Below, one piece after another: positions 44,167 through 53,518 of a stretch of 64,000 nt of DNA. The translations under genes were made by a program, and so were the position numbers. The stretch's first letter is position 1, and each line of letters begins with the position of its first letter. Where the stretch lies: the NCBI RefSeq assembly GCF_001424485.1, contig NZ_LMQC01000012.1, forward strand, positions 767,012 through 831,011, read 5' to 3'. The notes beneath the pieces were generated by a model, which did no database searches, was not told the origin of the DNA, and worked only from the letters and a program-made list of their open reading frames with translations. This stretch comes from Modestobacter sp. Leaf380 (lineage in GTDB: Bacteria > Actinomycetota > Actinomycetes > Mycobacteriales > Geodermatophilaceae).

Positions 44167-45254
44167 CGCCGGCGTCCCAGGAACGAGGTCACCGCGATGC
44201 CGACCAGCATCGCGGCCGCACCGGCGGCGTGCCGCCACATCGAGGGCAGGTCTCGGGTGGTCACCACCGGGTCCGGCGGCAGGCCGTAGACCTCCGGCTC
44301 GTCCAGCAGCAGGAAGAAGGCCCCCGCTCCCCCGACGCCGTCGTCGGTGTCCCGGCCGTAGAGCCGCGCCGTCTCCACGCCCTGGCCCTGCAGGGTCGCC
44401 AGACGTGCGTCGGCCCGGGCCTGCAGCTCCTCCAGGTCGCCGAACTGGATCGACTGGGTGGGGCACGCCGTCGCGCAGGCCGGCTGCAGACCGTCGGTCA
44501 GCCGGTCGTAGCACATCGTGCACTTGAAGACCCGGCCGTCGTCCTTGCGCTGGTCGATCACGCCGTACGGGCAAGCCGGCACGCAGTAGCCGCAGCCGTT
44601 GCAGATGTCGTCCTGCACGACGACGGTGCCGAACTCGGTCCGGAACAGCGCCCCGGTCGGGCACACGTCCAGGCAGCCGGCGTGCGTGCAGTGCTTGCAG
44701 ACGTCGCTGGACATCAGCCAGCGGATCTCCCGGTCGGCCGACTGGGACGTCTGCGGGTCGAAGGAGGACAGCGCCTGGGCGTTCAGCACGTCGTGCTGGG
44801 CCACCGTGGTGCCGTCCGCCGCCCCGTGCGACGGGGACTCGGCACTCCCGCAGGACCCGCCGCAGCCACCGCCGCCGTCGGTGCCCTGGCCGGGTGCGGC
44901 GGGCAGCCCGATCGAGGGCATCGGCAGGTCCACGGCACGCGACTGCTCGACGAAGGCCACGTGCCGCCACGAGTTCGCACCGAGCATGCCGGTGTTGTCG
45001 TAGGACATCCCGGACAGGCCCATGGCGTCACGGTTGCCGTCGGCGTCGTCCATCGGGAGCGTGTTCCACTCCTTGCAGGCGACCTCGCAGGCCTTGCACC
45101 CGATGCACACGCTGGTGTCGGTGAAGAACCCGACCCGGGCCGGGTGGTCGTCCTCGTAGCCGGCCTCGCCGGTCACGTCGGGCAGTGGTCCGAAGAGCCT
45201 GTTCTCCGGGTCGTTCCCGGTGAACGCGGGGCTCGCGGAGCTGATGCTGGTCAC
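44163..45254 (-). CDS. fdhB: Formate dehydrogenase iron-sulfur (beta) subunit
   Basis: 363 residues. It has four ferredoxin-type Cys clusters: VCIGCKACEVACKEWN, VCKHCTHAGCLDVCP, ICNGCGYCVPACPYGV and CTMCYDRL...CATACPTQS. A C-terminal hydrophobic helix (AAGAAAMLVGIAVTSFL) contacts the membrane subunit. It carries electrons from the molybdenum subunit to NrfD. A Gly/Cys-rich insert (GGGGCGGSCGSAES) lies between the first and second clusters. GTG start behind GGGAGGGG and overlapping the FdhA stop. Confidence 0.9.
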   Translation of the reverse strand: MTSISSASPAFTGNDPENRLFGPLPDVTGEAGYEDDHPARVGFFTDTSVCIGCKACEVACKEWNTLPMDDADGNRDAMGLSGMSYDNTGMLGANSWRHVAFVEQSRAVDLPMPSIGLPAAPGQGTDGGGGCGGSCGSAESPSHGAADGTTVAQHDVLNAQALSSFDPQTSQSADREIRWLMSSDVCKHCTHAGCLDVCPTGALFRTEFGTVVVQDDICNGCGYCVPACPYGVIDQRKDDGRVFKCTMCYDRLTDGLQPACATACPTQSIQFGDLEELQARADARLATLQGQGVETARLYGRDTDDGVGGAGAFFLLLDEPEVYGLPPDPVVTTRDLPSMWRHAAGAAAMLVGIAVTSFLGRRR

Positions 45255-48200
45255 GCTGTCCCCTCCCAGCTGTCGGACGGGCGGCGCTGCGTGGTCTCGG
45301 CTGCCGGCGCGTCCTCCCCCGTCATGTTCGTCTCCTCGACCGGGGAGCGCCCGCCGACGGGCACCCGGCCCGACTTCACCCCGGCCCGCTCGCGGTAGGA
45401 CTCGACCAGGTCGACCAGGGCCGGACCCCGCGGGCGGCGTCCGGGCTGGATGTCGCAGGTGGCGACCTTGGACTCCTGGATGTGCACGTTGGGGTCCATC
45501 ACGACGCCGAACAGGTCGTTGCCGCTGTCGCCGGTGGACAGGCCCTGCTCGCCCCAGTGGTACGGGACGCCGATCTGGTGCACGACCTTCCCGCCGCCCA
45601 CCTTGAGCGGACGCATCCGCTCGGTGACCAGCACCCGGGCCTCGATCGCCGTCCGGGCGCTGACCAGGGTGGCCCACCCGGCGTTCTCCAGCCCCCGCTC
45701 AGCGGCCAGCTGCGGGCTGACCTCGACGAAGAACTCCGGCTGCAGCTCGGACAGGTAGGGCAGCGTGCGGCTCATCCCGCCGGCGGTGTGGTGCTCGGTG
45801 AGCCGGTAGGTGGTGAACACGTACGGGTAGACCGGGCTGGTCGGCGGGTTGCTCCGGTTCCAGGCGGCCTCGATGACCTCCCGGCCCGGGTTGGCCTGCT
45901 GCTCGTAGAGCGCGTTGGGCACCGGGGACTCGTCGGGCTCGTAGTGCGTGGGCAGCGGCCCGTCCGCCAGCCCGGACGGCGCGAACAGCCACGCCTTCCC
46001 GTCGTTCTGCATGATGAACGCGTCGGCCCCGGAGATGCCGTCGGGCCCCGTCGCACCCGGCTCGGGCCGGTAGGACGGCGGCTTGGTCGCCTCGAAGTCC
46101 GGCACGTCGTGCCCGGTCCAGCGCTGCGCCTCCTCGTCCCACCAGACGTAGGCCTTGCGCTCGCTCCACGGCTTGCCCTCGGCGTCCGCGGACGCGCGGT
46201 TGTAGAGCGTGCGGCGGTTCGCCGGCCACGCCCAGCCCCACTCGGCCGCCACCCAGTCCTGCTCGCGGCCGGGACGGCGCCGGTCGGACTGGTTGACCTC
46301 GTCGGCGTAGACGCCGGTGTAGATCCAGCAGCCGGCCGTCGTGGACCCGTCGTCCTTGAGCTCGGTGTAGGAGCTGAGCGTCCTGCCGTCGGGCCCGACG
46401 CCGTTGATCTCGCGCAGCACCGCCTCGGCACTGGGCTCGACCAGCGGGCCGTGCGTCGGGTAGTCCCAGGTCAGCGACAGCAGCGGGACGTCGCGCGGGT
46501 CGGTCGAGTCGGCGAGCCGCTCGCGCAGGATGCGGCCCAGGTGGAAGTAGAACCACAGGTCGCTGCGGGCGTCGTCCGGCGGCTGGACCGCCTGGCGGTG
46601 CCACTGCAGCAGCCGCTGGGTGTTGGTGAAGGTGCCTTCCTTCTCCGTGTGCGAGGCGGCGGGCATGAAGAAGACCTCGGTGCCGATCTGCTCGGTCACC
46701 AGCTCGCCGGTCTCGATCTCCGGTGCGGTCTTCCAGAAGGTCGCCGACTCGATCATCTGCAGGTCCCGGACGACGAGCCAGTCCAGGTTCGCCAGCCCCA
46801 GGCGCTGCATCTTGCCGTTCGCGTGGCCCACGGCCGGGTTCTCCCCGACCAGGAAGTAGCCGGGGATCTTGCCCTGGATCATGTCCGCGACCTGGCGGTA
46901 GGAGCCGTGGTCACCGTTGATCTTGGGCAGCATGTCGAAGGCGTAGTCGTTCTCCGCCGTCGCGGCGTCGCCGAACCAGGCCTTGAGCAGGCTGACCGTG
47001 TAGGACCGGGTGTTGCCCCAGAAGCCGGCCATCCGGTCCCCGACCGCGCAGTACTCGTCCAGGGACGTGTGCTCGGCGGCGTGCGGCATCGGCAGGTAGC
47101 CGGGCAGCAGGTTGTAGAGCGTCGGGATGTCGGTCGAGCCCTGGATGGAGGCGTGCCCGCGCAGCGCGAGGATGCCGCCGCCGGGACGGCCCATGTTCCC
47201 CAGCAGGGCCTGCAGGATGCCGGCGGTGCGGATGTACTGCACGCCCACGGTGTGGTGCGTCCAGCCCACCGAGTAGACCCAGGCCGTCGTCCGCTCCCGG
47301 TTGCTGTTCGCCGTCACCGCGCGGGCGACGTCGAGGAACACCTCGGGCTCGATGCCGCACACGTCGGCGACCATCTGCGGGGTGTACCGGGCGAAGTGCC
47401 GCTTCATCACCTGGTAGACGCAGCGGGGGTGCTGCAGCGTCGGGTCGGTGCGCGGCTTGCCCACCGCGTCGGCGTCGGGCGCGGGCGGGTCGATCTCGTC
47501 GGTGCCGGTCGCCGAGGGCTCGTGCGCACCCTCGAACTGCCAGCTGGTCTTGTCGTAGCTGCTGGACTCGTCGTCCCAGCCGGAGAACAGGCCGCCCAGG
47601 TCCTCGGTGTCGACGAAGTCCTCACCGACGATGGAGGAGGCGTTGGTGAACGCCGTGACGTACTCGCGGAAGTCGAGCTCGTTCTCCAGGACGTAGGAGA
47701 TCAGCCCACCCAGGAACGCGATGTCCGTGCCCACGCGCAGCGGCACGTGGGTGTCGGCCAGCGCGCTGGTCCGGGTGAAGCGCGGGTCGATGTGGATGAC
47801 CTTGGCGCCCCGCGCCTTGGCCTCCATCACCCACTGGAACCCGACGGGATGGCACTCGGCCATGTTCGAGCCCTCGATGACGATGCAGTCGCTGTTGACC
47901 AGGTCCTGCTGGAAGTTCGTGGCCCCGCTTCTTCATCAGGTAGTTCTCTTCGTTGTCCAGCGTCGCGCCACCGAGGCTGGCCAGCCCCATGGTGCGGTTG
48001 ACCCGCTGGTCACCGTCGAACTCCTGCCAGCCCTCCTCCCGGGCGGCGAGCACCCGGTCGGCGATCATCTCCATCGCGACGTCGAGCTCCAGGTCCTCCC
48101 ACTCCGTGCCGTAGGGACGGCGGTACTTGACCGTCGTCGTCCGGGTCGGGGAGGTGACCAGGGACTTGCTCGCGCTGCCCTTGGGGCAGAGGCGTCCGCG

Positions 48201-48461
48201 GCTGACCGGGGAGTCCGGGTCGCCCTCGATCTGCACGATCTGCTCGTCCTTGACGAACACCCGCTGGCCGCAGCCCACCGCGCAGTAGGGGCAGATGGAC
48301 TTGACCACCCGGTCGGCGGTCGCCGTCCGGCTGGTGGTGTGTTCGGTCGCCTTGCTCCGCGCCGAGTGACCGCGACCCAGGGGGTCGTCACCGGTCAGCT
48401 GGCGGTACAGCGGCCAGGAGTCGAGCCAGGTCTTCACCGCCTGGATGGTGCCACCGGTCAC
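45251..48461 (-). pseudogene. fdhA: Formate dehydrogenase catalytic (alpha) subunit, broken by deletion/frameshift
   Basis: Two frames together encode one FdhA. Frame one (48461 to about 47928) has the 4Fe-4S motif ICPYCAVGCGQRV, RGRLCPKG and ends in GGATLDNEENYLMKK. Frame two resumes at about 47926 with GATNFQQDLVNSDCIVIEGS and runs through the whole molybdopterin and C-terminal domains to 45251. In relatives about 32 residues join these two points, including the Sec/Cys metal ligand and the following HSS..G.SFGRG segment. Here one C remains between AAG and GGG, so about 95 bases are missing and the frame shifts. This is either a real inactivation or an assembly collapse at the SECIS-like hairpin expected there. 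Downstream subunits are intact. Confidence 0.85.
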
Positions 48462-48488
48462 GCCGGCGTGCGCAGCGGGAGGGGCCTG

Positions 48489-48514
48489 CCGGGGGTCACC
48501 CTCGAGACCCCCGG
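48489..48514 (-). terminator. Hairpin after the small membrane protein gene
   Basis: CCGGGGGTC / GACCCCCGG, a 9-base-pair stem with an 8-base loop, in the 64-base gap between the stop at 48526 and the fdhA start. Confidence 0.55.
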
Positions 48515-48525
48515 GCCCGGCGGGG

Positions 48526-48744
48526 TCAGCCCCGGACGGGGTGCGGGGTCCGGAGCAGCAGGGCCAGCGCCGCCATCGCGACCACCCACCCCGCGACGAT
48601 GAACAGGTCCCCCGCGTGCAGGCCGTGCGTCACGGTCAGCTGCAGGAGCACGGGGCCGTCGTTGGCGTACCGGCCGGTCACCAGGAGGTAGGCGAACCCG
48701 GACACGACGAAGGCCGCGACGAGAGCACACAGCCACCGGACCAC
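48526..48744 (-). CDS. Small two-helix membrane protein
   Basis: 72 residues from GTG 48744 (a GTG about 13 codons upstream is also possible). Two hydrophobic helices (LCALVAAFVVSGFAYLLV and LFIVAGWVVAMAALALLL) flank a loop with two His (LTVTHGLHAGD). No family is recognised. It is just upstream of the formate dehydrogenase operon on the same strand and might be co-expressed, although a hairpin intervenes. Confidence 0.55.
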   Translation of the reverse strand: MVRWLCALVAAFVVSGFAYLLVTGRYANDGPVLLQLTVTHGLHAGDLFIVAGWVVAMAALALLLRTPHPVRG

Positions 48745-48921
48745 GGGTGAACGGTAGACGGCGCCGGGGTGGCCATCGTGTGCCACGGGACGCACGGGAC
48801 ACGGGGGGCGCGGGTCGCGCCGCGACACGCTGACGTCTCTGTACTCGGGTGCCTCCGGAGTGTCACGATGCCGGTCGCCCGGGAGAGTGGTCCCGGACGG
48901 CACACATGGGGGCGCACGGCG

Positions 48922-49794
48922 ATGCCAGACCTGACCGAGACGCCCCGGCGGACCCTCCCCCCGGTCCCGCCCGTCACCCGGCGCCCGATCGACGCGCCGC
49001 GGCCCGGGGACAGCGGTCGACACGCTGCCGTCGACACCTCGGACGACGAGACGCGCGTCCACCCGCCCGTGACCGACCTGGTGGACTCGGGGCGGCACGC
49101 CGACCTCACCGGCGGGGTCGCGGCCGCCGTCGCCCGCGAGCCGTGGACGGACAGCTGGTCCGCCGGGCCGGAGACGGGCAGCTGGTCCACCGGCAGCGAG
49201 ACGGGGCGGCACGCCGCCGTCGGCCCCGACGACGCGGACGACCTCTCCACCACCGGCTCGCACCGCGTCCTGGTCACCCGGCCCTCCCGGAGCCGCTGGG
49301 TCCCGGCCGGCGTGGGTGCCGGTGTCCTGGGCATCGTCGCCGCCGTCCTGATGACCAGCGGTTTCAGCAGCGGCGCCGCGGCCGGGCCGGCCACCGACGA
49401 GGCAGCCCGTACCGAGGCCGTCCCGACGACTGCCCCGGCGCCCACCACCACCGAGGCTCCGCTGCCCACCCCGCCGATGAGCACCATCGTCATCAGCCCA
49501 GGCACCCCGGGGAGCGGGGGCAGTCAGCGGGCGACCTCCGCGAGCCGCACCTCGGCGTCCTCACCTGCACCCCGTCCGGCGTCGGGCGCCCAGACGGCAG
49601 CGGTCACCCCTGCCCCGTCGACCGCGGAGACCCAGGGGACGCCGGGCGGCGGCCCGCCGATGGACACCGTCACCGAGGTCGTCCCCAGCCCCGGGTCGAC
49701 GTCCCCCACCACGGAGCCCGTGGCGCCGACGGCCGGACCCACGAGCGAGCCGGTCGGCACGCCCCCGGCGCCCACGGGCCCGCCGACCCCCTGA
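48922..49794 (+). CDS. Single-pass membrane protein with (S/T)GRHA repeats and Pro/Thr-rich tail
   Basis: 290 residues from ATG 48922; longer starts upstream are possible. The acidic cytosolic N-terminus repeats a short motif: SGRHAAVD, SGRHADLT, TGRHAAVG and a variant TGSHRV. One transmembrane helix (WVPAGVGAGVLGIVAAVLM) is followed by a ~140-residue Thr/Pro/Ser/Ala-rich extracellular tail of low complexity. No enzyme domain. The repeats look like binding or phosphorylation sites. Function unknown. Confidence 0.6.
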   Translation: MPDLTETPRRTLPPVPPVTRRPIDAPRPGDSGRHAAVDTSDDETRVHPPVTDLVDSGRHADLTGGVAAAVAREPWTDSWSAGPETGSWSTGSETGRHAAVGPDDADDLSTTGSHRVLVTRPSRSRWVPAGVGAGVLGIVAAVLMTSGFSSGAAAGPATDEAARTEAVPTTAPAPTTTEAPLPTPPMSTIVISPGTPGSGGSQRATSASRTSASSPAPRPASGAQTAAVTPAPSTAETQGTPGGGPPMDTVTEVVPSPGSTSPTTEPVAPTAGPTSEPVGTPPAPTGPPTP

Positions 49795-49952
49795 CCGCCC
49801 GGCGCCACTGGCGCCCGAACACCGCGGGCGGTCCGACCGGCCCGGCGCCGACCACCCTCGGCGGGTCGCCGCGGAACACGCCGGGACGACTGGACCCCCG
49901 TCGGCCCAGCTCACTACCGTCGGTCACACACGAGCGACCGGGGGCAACACAC

Positions 49953-50519
49953 GTGGACCAGCAGACCCGTCGAGGCAGCTCCAGGGGGAGCACCCGCCGC
50001 AGCGGTCACCGCAGGGCGGCCCCCGGCCGTCGGGACCTGCGCTGGCTGCCGAAGGCGCTGGTCATCTGGACCCTGAGCTTCCTCGCCGTCCCGACCGTGG
50101 TCCTCGTGCACCAGGCGACCCAGGACGAACGGTCGCCGACGCCCACGGGAGTGGAGAACGCCGCGGAGACCCAGGACGGGGCTCCCCCGCCGTCGCCGAC
50201 GCCCACGGTCGTCCCGGCACCCTCCTCCGTCGTCCCGGCACCCACCTCACCGCTGGACGACGAGACCCCGGCGTCCACCACCACGCCGGCCGACGCGACG
50301 ACGACGACACCCGAGCCGACCCCGGCGACCGTGACACCCGCCCCGAGCTCGAGCACGTCACCCGAGGCGTCACCCGACGCGGCGGACACCGAGACCCCCG
50401 CGTCGGGGGTCACGCCCCCGTCGGACACCCCCGGACCGACGGCGTCCTCGACGGCCGGCAGCACATCGGTCACCACCGCCCCCGCACCCACCTGCTCGGC
50501 GGGTTGCGGGAGCGACTGA
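49953..50519 (+). CDS. Single-pass membrane protein with Ser/Thr/Pro-rich tail
   Basis: 188 residues from GTG 49953, behind GGGGG. A very basic N-terminus (RRGSSRGSTRRSGHRRAAPG) precedes one helix (ALVIWTLSFLAVPTVVLV), then a Thr/Pro/Ser-rich extracellular region ends CSAGCGSD. The two terminal Cys could form a disulfide or bind metal. Composition resembles the protein encoded at 48922, so they may be partners or both cell-wall spacers. No function assigned. Confidence 0.55.
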   Translation: MDQQTRRGSSRGSTRRSGHRRAAPGRRDLRWLPKALVIWTLSFLAVPTVVLVHQATQDERSPTPTGVENAAETQDGAPPPSPTPTVVPAPSSVVPAPTSPLDDETPASTTTPADATTTTPEPTPATVTPAPSSSTSPEASPDAADTETPASGVTPPSDTPGPTASSTAGSTSVTTAPAPTCSAGCGSD

Positions 50520-50536
50520 CCGCAGATCCCGCCGGG

Positions 50537-50698
50537 TCAGCGAGTGGGCGTGTGCTCTCCCAGAGCGCCCGCGGCCCACAGGTCGACCTCGTGCCGGGCA
50601 GCGTCGTTCCGGTCGGCGATGCGCATGGCGGTGCCCATCCAGGCGCCGGCGGCGCAGGCGATCAACGACCACGAGAGAACGAGCCAGAGCCACATCAT
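50537..50698 (-). CDS. Small single-helix membrane protein
   Basis: 53 residues. ATG 50698 follows GAGG at a good distance. One N-terminal helix (WLWLVLSWSLIACAAGAWMG) is followed by a charged end (MRIADRNDAARHEVDLWAAG). No family is recognised. Ribosome site, codon bias and membrane design support a real gene. Confidence 0.5.
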   Translation of the reverse strand: MMWLWLVLSWSLIACAAGAWMGTAMRIADRNDAARHEVDLWAAGALGEHTPTR

Positions 50699-50875
50699 CG
50701 GGACCTCGCGGTTGGGAGTGGTGGTGCGTGTGGGGCGAATGTAGTGGTCTGCGTCTCTTCCCCCTGCACCGACCCGCCGAAACGTGTAACGCATCGGTGA
50801 CCCTGAGTTCCCCCATCGGGTGACTCGTCGCCCCTGTCGCTCCACCTGGCCCTCCGGACACCCGAGAGTGAGTGC
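50699..50875. promoter_or_regulatory. Upstream region of the c-di-GMP operon with direct repeats
   Basis: CATCGGTGAC (50792-50801) and CATCGGGTGAC (50814-50824) repeat two helical turns apart, 50-80 bases before the GTG at 50876. The repeat spacing suggests a dimeric or tandem activator site. Unproven. Confidence 0.35.
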
Positions 50876-53518
50876 GTGACCACCGGCCCCCTCGCCCTCT
50901 CGGCGCCTGTCGGGTCCCTCGCCGCACCTCTCCGCCGGCCGGCTGCGCTGACGGCCCTGCTGGTCGCCGCGATCCTCGTCGCGGGAGCCGTCCCCGGCCT
51001 GGTCGGGCACACCCTGCTGCTCCTGCTGACCCTCGGCGGCATCGCCGGCGCCTCCCTGGCCACCGTCCACGCCGCCTCGGACAGCGTCCGACCGGCGGTC
51101 TGGCGCTGGTACGCCGGCACCACGATCGCGGCCCTGCTCGGGTCCGCGACGGTCCAGCTGGTCGCCGGGGACGCCGTCCCCCCGACGTTCGGCGCCCTGC
51201 CGGGGATGCTGCTCGCGCTGGTGCCCCTGGGCCTGCTCATCCCGCGCGGCACCTGGGCAGGCGTGCGGGCCCAGCTGGTCAGCTCGCTGTCGCTGTTCGT
51301 CATCGCCTGCCTGCTGTGCCTGCTGACCCTCTTCATCCTGGTCACCGGCGGCGGCATCGACGTGGGCACCATGCGCGGGGTCACCCTCTACGCCCTCGGC
51401 TCGACGCTGGCGCTCACCACCGGCGCCAGCCTGCTCGTCGTCACCAGCAGCGCCGGGCCGCAGCGCCGCACCGCGCTGCTCGCCCTCGCCGGCCAGCTCG
51501 CCAACGCCCTGGCCAGCGCCCTGGGCGCCCTGCTGCCCGTCCTGTCCCCGGACAGCCAGACCCCGCACCCGGTCACCTCGGTGGCCGGCGTGCTGGGCGC
51601 CGGCTTCCTGCTGCTGGCCGCCCGCAGCGACCGCGCGCCGCTGCCCGAGCGGGGCAGCGACGCGCTGCGGTCGCCGCTGAGCGCACTGCTGCCGCACCTC
51701 ACCGCCCTGGCCGGCGGCTCGCTGCTGCTGCTGACCGTGGTCAGCACCGGCACCGTCGACCGGGTCGGGCTCAGCCTCGGCGTCCTGGGTCTGGTGCTGC
51801 TCGTCGTCCACCAGGCGGTGTCCTGGCGCGACCAGCAGGCCCTGACGGACAGGCTGCAGCGCAGCGAGGCCTACTTCCGCACGCTGGTCCGCTCCAGCGT
51901 CGACCCGGTCGTCATCCTGGACGACCGGCTCCGGGTGACCTGGTCCTCCAGCGCCCTCACCGACCTGCTCGGGCTCGACCCCGGCCGCACCGTGGGCCAG
52001 GAGCTCACCGCCACCGTCCACCCCGACGACGCCCCCGGACTGGTCACCGCCCTGAGCGCGACCGACCGCGACGAGACCGCCGAGGGCCGCACCCGCACCG
52101 CCCGCCTCCGCCACACCGACGGTGGCTGGCGGCTGATCCAGGTCCGGATCCGGGACCTGCGGGAGGACCCCGACGTGGGCGCGCTGGTGCTGCACTGCCG
52201 CGACGTCACCCGGGAGGCCGTCACCCCCGACGACACCGACCGCCCGCTGGTCGCCACCACCGACCCGGTCACCGGCCTGCCCAACCGGGCCGCGCTGGTG
52301 CAGCGACTGGCCCACCTGCTCCGCGCCCCCGGGACGGCGAACTCCCTGGTGATGGTCGGGCTGACCGGCCTGCCCGACGGCAGCGCGGGGGACGAGGCAC
52401 CCCCGGCGGTGCTGGTCGAGCTGGCCGGCCGCTTCTCCCGCGTGCTCCGCGGCGACGACTGGCTGGTCCGGTCCGGGCCCGCCGAGTTCGCCGTCGTCGT
52501 CACCGGCAGCGTCGCGGACGCCGAGACCGTCGCCAACCGGCTCACCGCCACCGTCGACGCCGACCACCCCGTCGCCGGGCTGCGGGTGTCGGCCTCGGCC
52601 GGCGTCATCCCGCTGGACGGCGACACCGACGCCGGTGAGGCACTGCGCCGCGCCGACGTGGCCATGGTGAGCGCCCGCGCCGCCGGACCGGGCCGGGTCC
52701 GCCGGCACTCGGTGGCCCTGCTCATCGCGCAGAACCGGCGGGACGCCCTGCGCCACGACCTGGCCGGTGCGCTGGACCGCGACGAGCTGCGGCTGGTCTA
52801 CCAACCCGTCGTGGACCTGGCACTGCACCGCACCGGTTCCGTCGAGGCCCTGCTGCGCTGGCAGCACCCCACCTGGGGTGCGGTGTCCCCCGCGGAGTTC
52901 GTGCCACTGGCCGAGGAGTCCTCGCTGGTGGTGACGCTGGGTCGCTGGGTGCTGCGCACCGCCACGGCGACCGTCGCCGCGCTGCCCGGCTCGTCGCTGG
53001 CCGTCGCGGTCAACGTCTCGGCCCGGCACGTCCGCAGCGGAGAGCTGCTCACCGACGTCCTGGACGCGCTGGCGGCCAGCGGGCTGCCCGCCTCCCGGCT
53101 CACCCTCGAGCTCACCGAGTCGGTGCTGCTGGACGCCACCCACGTCACCGACGAGCTGCTGGCCCTGCGCCGGCTGGGCGTCCGGATCGCGGTGGACGAC
53201 TTCGGCACCGGCTGGTCCTCGCTGGCCTACCTGGTCGGGCTACCGATCGACGTGCTCAAGATGGACCGCCAGTTCCTCGCCCAGATCGAGGTCGACCCGC
53301 AGCGGCGGGCGCTGTGCCGCTCGGTCCTGCACCTGGGCAGCAGCCTGGGGATGGACGTCGTCGTCGAGGGCGTGGAGACCACCGCCGAGCTGCAGCTGCT
53401 GCGCGACATGGGCCACCGCTTCGTGCAGGGCTTCCTGCTGGCCCGCCCCATCGAGGCCGCCGACCTGACCGCCCGGCTGGACGGCGTCCTCGCCCTGCCC
53501 GGCGGGAGCCCGTCGTGA
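50876..53518 (+). CDS. Membrane PAS-GGDEF-EAL protein, degenerate GGDEF, intact EAL (likely c-di-GMP phosphodiesterase)
   Basis: 880 residues. About ten N-terminal helices, then PAS (about 325-430), GGDEF-fold (about 460-615) and EAL. The GGDEF motif reads SGPAEF (533-538) and the upstream DLDxFK segment is lost, so no cyclase activity is expected. The EAL domain keeps EALLRW (657-662), NVSARHV, ELTESVL, DDFGTGWSSL, KMDRQFL, VVEGVET and QGFLLARPI, the full catalytic set. It overlaps the next gene by four bases (GTGA), a protein with the opposite pattern. Predicted c-di-GMP hydrolase at the membrane. Confidence 0.88.
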   Translation: MTTGPLALSAPVGSLAAPLRRPAALTALLVAAILVAGAVPGLVGHTLLLLLTLGGIAGASLATVHAASDSVRPAVWRWYAGTTIAALLGSATVQLVAGDAVPPTFGALPGMLLALVPLGLLIPRGTWAGVRAQLVSSLSLFVIACLLCLLTLFILVTGGGIDVGTMRGVTLYALGSTLALTTGASLLVVTSSAGPQRRTALLALAGQLANALASALGALLPVLSPDSQTPHPVTSVAGVLGAGFLLLAARSDRAPLPERGSDALRSPLSALLPHLTALAGGSLLLLTVVSTGTVDRVGLSLGVLGLVLLVVHQAVSWRDQQALTDRLQRSEAYFRTLVRSSVDPVVILDDRLRVTWSSSALTDLLGLDPGRTVGQELTATVHPDDAPGLVTALSATDRDETAEGRTRTARLRHTDGGWRLIQVRIRDLREDPDVGALVLHCRDVTREAVTPDDTDRPLVATTDPVTGLPNRAALVQRLAHLLRAPGTANSLVMVGLTGLPDGSAGDEAPPAVLVELAGRFSRVLRGDDWLVRSGPAEFAVVVTGSVADAETVANRLTATVDADHPVAGLRVSASAGVIPLDGDTDAGEALRRADVAMVSARAAGPGRVRRHSVALLIAQNRRDALRHDLAGALDRDELRLVYQPVVDLALHRTGSVEALLRWQHPTWGAVSPAEFVPLAEESSLVVTLGRWVLRTATATVAALPGSSLAVAVNVSARHVRSGELLTDVLDALAASGLPASRLTLELTESVLLDATHVTDELLALRRLGVRIAVDDFGTGWSSLAYLVGLPIDVLKMDRQFLAQIEVDPQRRALCRSVLHLGSSLGMDVVVEGVETTAELQLLRDMGHRFVQGFLLARPIEAADLTARLDGVLALPGGSPS

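Noticed and set aside
44167-44970. N-terminal extension of the NrfD-like protein into fdhB
   Set aside because: The extension is antisense-like Arg-rich sequence within fdhB; GTG 44166 overlaps the fdhB stop as in the other operon junctions.
45482-48001. An 839-codon frame on the plus strand opposite fdhA
   Set aside because: It is a shadow of the high-GC minus-strand gene: composition is Arg/Val/Gly-rich with no fold or ribosome site, while the opposite strand encodes clear FdhA.
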